From NCBI GenBank assembly GCA_030634615.1, contig DAOWAL010000077.1:1-5961 (forward strand): a stretch of 5,961 bases of DNA, in the 5' to 3' direction. The DNA comes from Candidatus Aenigmatarchaeota archaeon (lineage in GTDB: Archaea > Aenigmatarchaeota > Aenigmatarchaeia > QMZP01 > QMZT01). Positions 1-4,947 of the stretch are shown one piece after another; within the stretch, counting starts at the first letter, position 1; each line of letters begins with the position of its first letter. Made by a program: the position numbers and the translations under genes. The notes below the pieces were generated by a model. It was given only the letters and a program-made list of their open reading frames with translations. It was not told where the DNA came from and made no database searches.

Positions 1-2
1 CA

Positions 3-260
3 AATTATTCTAAGGTAATTGATATTCAAGCTAATGATTTATCAATTGCTTCAGGGATAACAGACTCAGGCTATAGGATCGGTTTGGGAGTTCAGGGTTT
101 TACAGATGATGCAGATTTTCAAGGAACTCTAGCTAAACAATATGGAATTTGGAGTAGAGTTGGCTCTAATACAACTGATCCAACAGGAACAATTACGAAT
201 TCTTATGCAATTTATCTTGAGAATCTTGATGGTGGTGCAACTGTAACAAATAAAGCTCTG
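3..260 (+). CDS. Fragment of a tail-fibre-like or repetitive surface protein, open at the left edge
   Basis: The frame is open from position 3 and formally continues to a TGA at 369-371, but only the part up to about 260 looks like real protein. After that it is the antisense of the PDCD5 gene. The visible 86 residues are rich in Gly, Thr, Asn, Ser and Asp and contain phrases such as SGYRIGLGVQGF, KQYGIWSRVG, GTITNSYAIYLENLDGG and ATVTNK. Alternating short beta-strands with repeated 'TITNSYAIY' and 'TVTNKA'-type units are typical, from memory, of phage tail-fibre and repetitive surface proteins seen in viral and candidate-phylum bacterial contigs. There is no start codon, no neighbour of similar type and no archaeal hallmark. 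The composition differs from the lysine- and glutamate-rich genes in the rest of the window. I infer that this stretch comes from a different genome or locus. Protein class is moderately sure; function is unknown. Confidence 0.5.
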
Positions 261-417
261 CTTGTGAAGCGACTCCCGGATTTACAATCCGGATCCTTGC
301 AAGCCTTTCGTACGCTTCTTTTGAAAGAATGCCTGAAAGCAGCTTCTTTTTCATTTCCTCTATTTGTTTGAGTTGCTGCATTTGTTGTAACTTTTCTTGA
401 TCCATTCCTTGAATCAT
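193..417 (-). CDS. PDCD5/TFAR19-family DNA-binding protein, C-terminal half missing
   Basis: Archaeal PDCD5 proteins are small basic helical-bundle proteins thought to bind nucleic acid; their exact role is unsettled. Residues 1-27 form the usual Gln/Lys/Glu-rich first helix, then comes the family core ILSKEAYERLARIRIVNP followed by ASQAELYLLQL (to residue 60, about position 238). From residue 61 to the stop (HHHQDSQDKL...) the sequence no longer fits the family and reads as the antisense of the tail-fibre-like fragment. Full members are about 110 residues, so roughly half is lost. The ATG at 417 is chosen because a GAGGT Shine-Dalgarno site lies at 422-426, four bases upstream; Met5 (405) is an alternative. 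The gene follows eS19 with an 11-base gap, matching the conserved archaeal pairing of these two genes. Identity is fairly sure. I cannot tell from sequence whether the break is biological or an assembly fault. Confidence 0.8.
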   Translation of the reverse strand: MIQGMDQEKLQQMQQLKQIEEMKKKLLSGILSKEAYERLARIRIVNPGVASQAELYLLQLHHHQDSQDKLHKNS

Positions 418-421
418 GTGA

Positions 422-426
422 ACCTC
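422..426 (-). promoter_or_regulatory. Shine-Dalgarno site of the PDCD5 gene
   Basis: Read on the minus strand, GAGGT stands four bases before the ATG at 417. It lies in the 11-base gap after the eS19 TAA, so it serves reinitiation or internal initiation on the shared mRNA. It favours the ATG at 417 over the in-frame ATG at 405. Confidence 0.65.
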
Positions 427-428
427 GT

Positions 429-845
429 TTAATTCTTTTCAATTTTCTTTGCAATATCTTTAAGGAAAGTGTTTCCTTTTGCTGTAATTCTCCTGCCTTT
501 TCCTTTTTCCATTTTTACCAAGCCTGCTTTTTCAAGCTGCTGGAATATTTCACGGATAACCGAACCTGATGCAGGATATTTATGATTAGGTTTGTGTCCT
601 CTTCTTTTATTTGAACCGTAAACCCTTTTTAGCCTTGAAACACCTATTGGCTTTCCAAGCGAAAGTTTTCTTAGTATTGAAGCTGACCTAATGTACCACC
701 AATTCTCTTGTGTTGGTACTCTTTCCTTACATACGCCAGTTTTTACGTATTCTGCCCATTCCGGAGGTTTCATATCGTTAATTTTTCCAAGTTCCTTTGA
801 AACTCCTTCAATGAGTTTATCCGGCTCGATTTCCTTTATCATCAT
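429..845 (-). CDS. rps19e: Small-subunit ribosomal protein eS19
   Basis: This is the archaeal/eukaryotic ribosomal protein eS19 of the 30S subunit, absent from bacteria. The 138 residues cover the whole family in order: a helical N-terminus, PPEWAEYVKTGVCKERVPTQ (residues 27-46, the W..YVKTG..KER signature), NWWYIRSASILRKLSLGKP (48-66), GVSRLKRVYGSNKRRG (68-83), the ASGSVIREIFQQLEKAGLV core (92-110) and the GRRITAKG wing (117-124). Nothing is missing. Two ATGs stand in tandem at 845 and 840-842. The first is chosen because AGGTG (851-855) precedes it by five bases, but the second cannot be excluded. It is the first gene of an operon with the PDCD5 gene, an arrangement common in archaea, where the following genes are usually eL39, eL31 and aIF6. 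Those are not present here because the left end of the window is replaced by unrelated sequence. Confidence 0.96.
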   Translation of the reverse strand: MMIKEIEPDKLIEGVSKELGKINDMKPPEWAEYVKTGVCKERVPTQENWWYIRSASILRKLSLGKPIGVSRLKRVYGSNKRRGHKPNHKYPASGSVIREIFQQLEKAGLVKMEKGKGRRITAKGNTFLKDIAKKIEKN

Positions 846-850
846 ATTAA

Positions 851-855
851 CACCT
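851..855 (-). promoter_or_regulatory. Shine-Dalgarno site of eS19
   Basis: AGGTG on the minus strand, five bases before the first of two tandem ATGs. With the TATA-like box at 878-891 it predicts a short leader of about a dozen bases, so eS19 appears to use a leadered, SD-dependent start, unlike the divergent gene at 927. Confidence 0.6.
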
Positions 856-877
856 GTATTGGAATACTATTATAGGT

Positions 878-891
878 TATATTTATATTGA
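878..891 (-). promoter_or_regulatory. Predicted TATA box of the eS19-PDCD5 operon
   Basis: On the minus strand the stretch reads CAATATAAATATAA. Archaeal TATA boxes are centred about 26 bases before the transcription start. That puts the start near 857-859, just upstream of the AGGTG site at 851-855. The position fits, but AT-rich sequence makes such boxes easy to find by chance. Confidence 0.5.
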
Positions 892-898
892 TTCACCC

Positions 899-906
899 TT
901 TTTAAG
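899..906 (+). promoter_or_regulatory. Predicted TATA element of the SPFH-like gene
   Basis: TTTTTAAG ends 21 bases before the A of the ATG at 927, exactly the spacing of the same octamer before the gene at 3661. This places the transcription start at or a base or two before the ATG, so the mRNA should be leaderless. No Shine-Dalgarno motif is seen before 927. Confidence 0.5.
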
Positions 907-926
907 CTTTTAGAAAATAATTTACT

Positions 927-1739
927 ATGGTAATGGAATGGGAAAGGCAAAATGATGTAATTGCCGAAAATTTCAAAAAAAGTGAAATTTCTGGTTCGAA
1001 CAAAAAGGAATTTCACACAAAAAGTAATGAATTTCTACTTTTTGAGAAAAATGACGAGATATACAAAGAGAGAGGACCTGGAAAAATACCGATATCTCCA
1101 ATAAATTTCAGCAGTATAACAGTTGTCGACAAATCGGAAAAAACACTGTCAAATACTGTAAAAAACGTCAGATTCTCTGACAACAACAAAACAGACATAA
1201 AATTTACCATAAAATTTAGAGTAGTACACACCGGGAAATTCTACAAAGGTCTCATGGTAGACAGACAAAAACTGTCACTTGAAGATATGTGGGATGACAT
1301 ACTTTCGAAGATAATATACAAAGAAGTCTTGCCACATTTGGGAGAAAAACCGTCGTTTGATTTTGCAGGCAATGAAGCAAGGGAAAAACTCATAGAATAT
1401 ATGAGACCAATATTCAGGAATTTCTTTGGAAGAATTGGGATAGCATTAATGGATATTTCAACAGACTATGAACTTGAAAATGCAACCGAACCTGAAAAAG
1501 ACAACCATGAAAAAGGAGAGGGACAGACAGAAAGTTATAGTGAAATGCAAAAAGAATTGAAAAAACCCGATACTGATCTGGAAAAGAAACTAAAGGAACT
1601 TGAAGAAGCGAAAAGGATAGCAGAACACAAATTCTATAAAAAAGAACTATCAGAAGAGGCATTCCAAAGAATGATGGAAGATTTTGAGGAAAAAATAATA
1701 GAAATAGAAGCTACAAACAAAAAGCAAAAGGAAGAATAA
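927..1739 (+). CDS. Orphan protein with SPFH/band-7-like core and coiled-coil tail
   Basis: A 270-residue soluble protein that I do not recognise with certainty. Residues about 35-180 read like a diverged SPFH (band-7) domain. NEFLLFEKNDEIYKERGPGK resembles the opening strands around a short glycine turn. Next comes a strand pair ending in NVRFSDNNKTDIKFTIKFRV, where SPFH proteins have 'D...v.v...v.yrv'. Then follow a helix with bulky hydrophobics (MWDDILSKIIYKEVLP) and a helix-strand unit ending in FGRIGIALMDISTDYE. Residues 185-215 are a polar linker. Residues 217-265 are a heptad-like coiled coil containing HKFYKKELSEEAFQRMMEDFEEK, similar to SHOCT-like 'short C-terminal helix' segments. 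No signal peptide or membrane span is present, unlike most SPFH proteins. The start at 927 is supported by the TTTTTAAG element at 899-906. It is convergent with DUF373. Its stop and the predicted true stop of DUF373 are one base apart. A partner or scaffold role is only a guess. Confidence 0.6.
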   Translation: MVMEWERQNDVIAENFKKSEISGSNKKEFHTKSNEFLLFEKNDEIYKERGPGKIPISPINFSSITVVDKSEKTLSNTVKNVRFSDNNKTDIKFTIKFRVVHTGKFYKGLMVDRQKLSLEDMWDDILSKIIYKEVLPHLGEKPSFDFAGNEAREKLIEYMRPIFRNFFGRIGIALMDISTDYELENATEPEKDNHEKGEGQTESYSEMQKELKKPDTDLEKKLKELEEAKRIAEHKFYKKELSEEAFQRMMEDFEEKIIEIEATNKKQKEE

Positions 1740-1740
1740 A

Positions 1741-2769
1741 TTAATCAATTGTTTCTATCGCAACAGCGACAAACGCCAAAACAAAGCCAAGCGCCATTGA
1801 AAGTATGAAGTTGAATGATGAAATGTTAGGATTGATTATCAGTTCTGATGCAGTGTAGAGCGCAGGCTATGCAGCAATTCCAAATATCGGGACAGATGCT
1901 ATTCTCGATGCTTTTTTCTCTTTCATTCTTACCTTTCTTCCAAGCCATGCCATTGTTCCGGATATCCAGAAGAAGTATATGGAAGATAGCATGAAAGCTG
2001 CAATTGCCTCAAAAAGACCTATTGACATAAAATCGATAATAGAATTATATCCTCTGTATATTGCAAGTGTAGCAATAGCTATTGCTACAACATACATGAA
2101 GAATGAAAACCTTCTGCCTGTAAACGATTCTCTGAGTTCATTGAAAACTCCCATTATGTAGTCTTCCAGCTTAAATCCTCTTATGAACAGGTATGCTCCT
2201 ATTACACCTAATATTATTCTCCATCCTGTATCACCAAGCATTGCATAAAGTAAAAGTGCTATCGCAGGAAGCCCAAAAACAAGTCTTGCAAATTTTGGAT
2301 TTTCAAGGGTTTCTTTGATGAAATCCTTTATTTTGTAATAACTTGATTCAAGTCTCTCTGATTGCCTGACAATAACTCTTTTTACGGAAAGTATTGGTAT
2401 ATACGATTGTATTATAGGAATAACGTGTTCATCATCAAGTCCGTCTGACACTAGAATAACAAAATCACTTGGTCTCTTTTTAAGAATACTTTTAAGTTGC
2501 TTGGTTATTTCCCTGTCTGCGTCTATACCCCTGTGTTTATGCCCTGTTAAAACAACTACTTCAGAATCGTACTTTTCCTTGAGTTCCTCGAAAACTTTCA
2601 CAGCACCAAAAATTGCATTGCTGTCACTTTCTTCTGGATCTTTGAGCGCCAGTTTCATGGCTGTATTTAATACTTTTTCCTTCCCCATGACAGGTCCGAC
2701 TATCCCGGTCTTTTGACCTATGTCATTATCCCTGTCTACACTCATTACGAGTATTCTATCTTTTGCCAT
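1741..2769 (-). CDS. DUF373 family membrane protein interrupted by one in-frame TAG
   Basis: DUF373 is an archaeal family of unknown function. The cytosolic N-terminal domain (residues 1-155) is clear: DRILVMSVDRDNDIGQKTG, GPVMGKEKVLNTAMKLALKDP, ESDSNAIFGAVKVFEELKEK, FVILVSDGLDDEHVIPIIQS and VKRVIVRQSERLESSYYKIK. The acidic VDRDND and SDGLDDE stretches and the QS motif are family hallmarks. Membrane segments follow at about 162-179, 182-196, 222-240, 249-270 and 289-300, with a basic loop at 278-289. At codon 301 (1867-1869) a TAG ends the frame after VPIFGIAA, inside a hydrophobic segment. The same frame then stays open for 41 codons (PALYTASELI... to a TAA at 1741-1743) and includes another good membrane helix, FILSMALGFVLAFVAVAI. 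Read through, the protein is 342 positions, close to what I recall for the family. A nonsense mutation, sequencing error or TAG read as an amino acid would all explain this. The gene is divergent from the MTA phosphorylase gene. Confidence 0.88.
1867..1869 (-). other. In-frame TAG (amber) codon within the DUF373 gene
   Basis: The minus strand reads GCT GCA TAG CCT GCG. The frame continues for 41 sense codons with membrane-protein character and stops at TAA 1741-1743, one base from the convergent gene's stop. Without readthrough there would be a 127-base gap with no function that happens to keep the frame open. Among the other complete genes here, stops are TAA (eS19, 927 gene, PspC, eL18, uL13) or TGA (MTA phosphorylase, uS9), never TAG. 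A single transition from TGG (Trp) would create it. Confidence 0.75.
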
Positions 2770-2772
2770 TCT

Positions 2773-2782
2773 AACACGTGTT
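2773..2782. promoter_or_regulatory. 10-bp perfect palindrome before the DUF373 start, possible operator
   Basis: AACACGTGTT is self-complementary and lies 3 bases upstream of the DUF373 ATG (2767-2769), over the transcription start predicted from the AT-rich box at 2797-2809. Position suits a repressor site, but no regulator is identified and one 10-bp palindrome in noncoding sequence may be chance. Confidence 0.3.
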
Positions 2783-2796
2783 TATTTAATTGATAA

Positions 2797-2810
2797 TTTT
2801 ATTTTTAAAG
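2797..2810. promoter_or_regulatory. Overlapping TATA-like boxes of divergent DUF373 and MTA phosphorylase genes
   Basis: On the plus strand TTTTTAAAG (2802-2810) lies 25 bases before the ATG at 2834, close to the spacing of TTTTTAAG before the genes at 927 and 3661. On the minus strand the same bases read CTTTAAAAATAAAA and sit about 28-41 bases before the DUF373 ATG. The 64 bases between the two ATGs therefore seem to hold two promoters sharing one AT-rich core. Confidence 0.45.
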
Positions 2811-2833
2811 TATTGTCGAATTATATGGTTATT

Positions 2834-3622
2834 ATGAATGTGGAAATCGGTATAATAGGTGGAACAGGCGTCTATTCCGAGGATATGTTAGAAGATGTTG
2901 AAGTAAAGAAAGTTTCCACACCATATGGAGAACCTTCCAGTGAAATAAAAATAGGAACATTCAAAGGAAGAAGGGTAGCATTCATTTTTAGACACGGAGA
3001 TTCACACTCAATACCACCACATAAAGTTAATTCTCAGGCAAACATACACGCACTCGCAGAGCTAGGCGTTAAGATGATTATAGGAATTACAGCAGTTGGC
3101 TCACTTAAGGAAGAAATGAAACCTGGACATGTTGTTATTCCTGACCAGTTCATAGACATGACAAAGCTTAGAAATACAACATTTTATGACGGACCAAAGG
3201 TAGCTCATATATCAATGGCAGATCCTTTTTGCAAAAACATGCATAAACTTGCATGCGATGTAGCACAAGAACTTGGAATTGACCATCACAAAAAAGGAAC
3301 ATATGTTTGTGTTGAAGGTCCAAGATTCTCAACCCGGGCTGAATCAAATGTATGGAGAACAATGAAAGCCGACATAATCGGCATGACACTCGTACCTGAA
3401 TTAACTCTTGCAAGGGAAAAGGAAATATGTTATATATCTATATCAAGCGTGACAGACTACGACTGCTGGAGAACAGATGAGGCAGTTTCAGCAACAAATG
3501 TTATTGAAACCATGAAAAAGAACACAGTAAACGTAAAAAGGATTCTTGAAGAACTGATAATAAAACTTCCGACTGAAAGGAACTGTGAATGTGCAAGTGC
3601 ACTGGAACATGCTTTCATTTGA
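2834..3622 (+). CDS. mtnP: S-methyl-5'-thioadenosine phosphorylase (MTAP/PNP family 2)
   Basis: The enzyme splits methylthioadenosine, a by-product of polyamine and related synthesis, with phosphate to adenine and methylthioribose-1-phosphate. It acts in cytosolic purine and methionine salvage. All family blocks are present in the 262 residues: GIIGGTGVY (6-14, phosphate loop), FRHGDSHSIPPHKVN (52-66), AVGSL (87-91), PGHVVIPDQFIDMT (97-110), VEGPRFSTRAES (160-171), IGMTLVPELTLARE (182-195) and SVTDYDCW (205-212). Asp208 and Asp210 in TDYDCW are the residues that select a 6-amino base, so MTA rather than methylthioinosine is the likely substrate. CEC at 251-253 followed by SALEHA matches the C-terminal CxC motif known from archaeal MTAP/PNP enzymes, where it takes part in disulfides. 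The ATG at 2834 is chosen from homology and the TTTTTAA element 25 bases upstream. ATG 2825 would leave that element too close, and a longer frame from 2720 runs through the promoter. Confidence 0.95.
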   Translation: MNVEIGIIGGTGVYSEDMLEDVEVKKVSTPYGEPSSEIKIGTFKGRRVAFIFRHGDSHSIPPHKVNSQANIHALAELGVKMIIGITAVGSLKEEMKPGHVVIPDQFIDMTKLRNTTFYDGPKVAHISMADPFCKNMHKLACDVAQELGIDHHKKGTYVCVEGPRFSTRAESNVWRTMKADIIGMTLVPELTLAREKEICYISISSVTDYDCWRTDEAVSATNVIETMKKNTVNVKRILEELIIKLPTERNCECASALEHAFI

Positions 3623-3632
3623 AAAGAAATTA

Positions 3633-3640
3633 TTTTTAAG
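3633..3640 (+). promoter_or_regulatory. Predicted TATA element of the PspC-domain gene
   Basis: TTTTTAAG ends 21 bases before the ATG at 3661, identical in sequence and spacing to the element before the gene at 927. It begins 11 bases after the MTA phosphorylase stop, so the gene has its own promoter and probably a leaderless mRNA. Confidence 0.5.
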
Positions 3641-3646
3641 TTGGGG

Positions 3647-3661
3647 TAGTAATTATTACTA
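3647..3661. promoter_or_regulatory. 15-bp palindrome at the start of the PspC-domain gene, possible operator
   Basis: TAGTAAT-T-ATTACTA has perfect 7-bp arms about a single central T and ends on the A of the start codon. It covers the predicted transcription start, where a bound repressor would block initiation. This would suit an envelope-stress gene. No regulator is in the window and AT-rich palindromes do arise by chance. Confidence 0.35.
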
Positions 3662-4494
3662 TGCCTAAAAAGAAGTCAAAACCTGTTGAAAAGGAAGATC
3701 AGTTTGATAAACGAATGAAAGAATTCGGAGAAGAGATTGAAAGTATTGGTAATCGTTTTGAAAAAAAGATCGATGAAAAGGGAGAGAAATGGGAAAGTTG
3801 GTTTCATGGAACATTCGGTGTAATAGGGCCACTTTTCTCCAGCATATTCGGAATAATCGTTCTCGCAATTTTAGTTTGGCTGTTATCATTTGTCAACGCG
3901 GCTATACAGATTAACTTCATTTCAAATGTCAGGACCTTTTTAGCTGGTAATATGGGAACATTCTTCGTACTGTTTATTTTCTTTTCGTATGCATCATATT
4001 TTTCAAAGGCATCAAAGAGGTTGTATAAATTCTTTTCACCTATTTCAGTTGCAGTTGGCGCAACAGCAGGTTTTTGGATAGCAATGAATGTAATAAAAAT
4101 AGCAAATCTTTCTTTCGGTATTCCGGAGCTGTCTCTTTTGGCATTTTATATAGAAATTAATCTTCAGTTAATATTCTGGTTCTTCTTAGTAATAGGATTA
4201 CTTTTTGTTCTGCTCTCAAAGGGTGGATATTGTGGAGGTAACATGGCAAAAGTTGTAAAAGGTAAAGCTGCTCATAAAAAAACATCTTACAAAGGAAAAA
4301 GACTTTACAGATCAGGATCTGACAGGATACTGGGAGGCGTGTGCGGAGGCATAGCAGAATACCTGGGTGTTGATCCTACCATAATACGAATCCTTTGGAT
4401 ACTTGGCATACTTGCATGGGGTATGGGTGTTATATTATACATATTATTCTGGTTAGTGATTCCAAGAAACCCAAAAGATAGATGGGAAGATTAA
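3661..4494 (+). CDS. Multi-spanning membrane protein with C-terminal PspC domain
   Basis: The last 65 residues (211-270) are a textbook PspC domain: KRLYRSGSDRILGGVCGGIA, EYLGVDPTIIRILWILG and a final membrane helix ending FWLVIPRNP. In bacteria PspC is an inner-membrane sensor of the phage-shock envelope-stress response; in archaea its partners are not established. The first 200 residues are a lineage-type extension. Residues 1-48 are a charged, probably coiled-coil cytosolic head with repeated Lys/Glu and an FEKKIDEKGEKWESWF stretch. Membrane segments follow at about 57-80, 98-114, 126-148 and 163-187, then a basic linker GGNMAKVVKGKAAHKKTSYK (193-211). The extension is not a family I can name. 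No PspA, PspB or PspF gene is nearby. The ATG is supported by TTTTTAAG 21 bases upstream. Domain identity is secure; a role in membrane stress is inference. Confidence 0.9.
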   Translation: MPKKKSKPVEKEDQFDKRMKEFGEEIESIGNRFEKKIDEKGEKWESWFHGTFGVIGPLFSSIFGIIVLAILVWLLSFVNAAIQINFISNVRTFLAGNMGTFFVLFIFFSYASYFSKASKRLYKFFSPISVAVGATAGFWIAMNVIKIANLSFGIPELSLLAFYIEINLQLIFWFFLVIGLLFVLLSKGGYCGGNMAKVVKGKAAHKKTSYKGKRLYRSGSDRILGGVCGGIAEYLGVDPTIIRILWILGILAWGMGVILYILFWLVIPRNPKDRWED

Positions 4495-4513
4495 TTCAAT
4501 AAAGTACACAAAA

Positions 4514-4542
4514 AAAGGATTTAAAGCAGGAAAATATCCTTT
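4514..4542. terminator. Weak hairpin between PspC gene and ribosomal operon
   Basis: AAAGGAT (4514-4520) and ATCCTTT (4536-4542) are complementary 7-bp arms around a 15-base loop, in the 98-base gap between the PspC gene and eL18. It could mark the end of the PspC transcript. Archaeal termination usually relies on T-runs, and none of note follows, so this is tentative. Confidence 0.2.
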
Positions 4543-4549
4543 GATTAAT

Positions 4550-4564
4550 TATTTAAATATATAA
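4550..4564 (+). promoter_or_regulatory. Predicted TATA box of the eL18-uL13-uS9 operon
   Basis: The stretch TATTTAAATATATAA ends 28 bases before the eL18 ATG, which places the transcription start about 8-10 bases upstream of that ATG. The resulting leader contains GGTAGTAAC with only a partial GGT match to a Shine-Dalgarno site. It is the only strong TATA-like run between the PspC gene and the ribosomal genes. Confidence 0.55.
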
Positions 4565-4592
4565 CTACTAAACTAATGCTATTGGTAGTAAC

Positions 4593-4946
4593 ATGAAAGT
4601 AAGAAAAAAAGCTTCAAGTGAACTCGTGGAGAAGCTCCACGTCGAAGGAATTAAAAACGGTTCCAACTTTTGGAAAGCTGTAGCTAAAGGTCTGAACAGA
4701 CCAGCTAGCAAAAAATTTGAAGTAAATCTTACAAGGATTGAAAAACATGCTAAGGTAAACCAGAAAATTGTTGTACCGGGTGTTGTGCTTGGTTCTGGTG
4801 AAATAAAAAAGAAATTAACAATCGCTGCTCTTAAGTTCTCAGGCAGAGCCAAGGAAAAGATAGAAAAAACCGGTGGACAATGCTTATCAATTGAAGACTT
4901 ATATGAAAAGAACCCAAAAGGAACGGGTTTGAGGATAATGGGATAA
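4593..4946 (+). CDS. rpl18e: Large-subunit ribosomal protein eL18
   Basis: eL18 is a 50S protein of archaea and eukaryotes (archaeal L18e), structurally related to bacterial uL15. The 117 residues match the full archaeal length, with the blocks FWKAVAKGLNRPASKKFEVN (26-45), NLTRIEKHAKVNQKIVVPG (45-63), VVLGSGEIKKKLTIAALKFS (64-83) and GGQCLSIEDLYEKNPKGTGL (94-113). The start at 4593 agrees with family length and the promoter upstream. It opens a ribosomal operon, and uL13 begins one base after its TAA, the order found across archaea, often next to RNA polymerase subunit genes. No part is missing and nothing is unusual in the coding sequence. Confidence 0.96.
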   Translation: MKVRKKASSELVEKLHVEGIKNGSNFWKAVAKGLNRPASKKFEVNLTRIEKHAKVNQKIVVPGVVLGSGEIKKKLTIAALKFSGRAKEKIEKTGGQCLSIEDLYEKNPKGTGLRIMG

Positions 4947-4947
4947 A

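Noticed and set aside
276..292. Hairpin CCGGATT-TAC-AATCCGG as a terminator or recombination site
   Set aside because: It lies inside the conserved PDCD5 coding core (IRIVNP), has no T-run and is explained by codons. Its closeness to the junction is probably chance.
1815..1848. C/D-box-like pair ATGATGA ... CTGA suggesting a small guide RNA
   Set aside because: Box spacing is wrong for an archaeal C/D RNA, no C' or D' boxes fit, and the bases are explained as the readthrough part of the DUF373 frame.
2477..2484. Another TTTTTAAG, taken as a promoter
   Set aside because: It is inside the DUF373 coding region, arises from lysine and leucine codons read in antisense and has no gene start at the right distance.
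2720..2833. 38-codon upstream extension of the MTA phosphorylase frame
   Set aside because: It runs antisense to the DUF373 start and through the promoter region, and family homology begins only at MNVEIGIIGG (2834).
4564..4589. ACTAC ... GTAGT inverted repeat in the eL18 leader
   Set aside because: Only five base pairs with a 16-base loop in AT-rich DNA; too weak to call.
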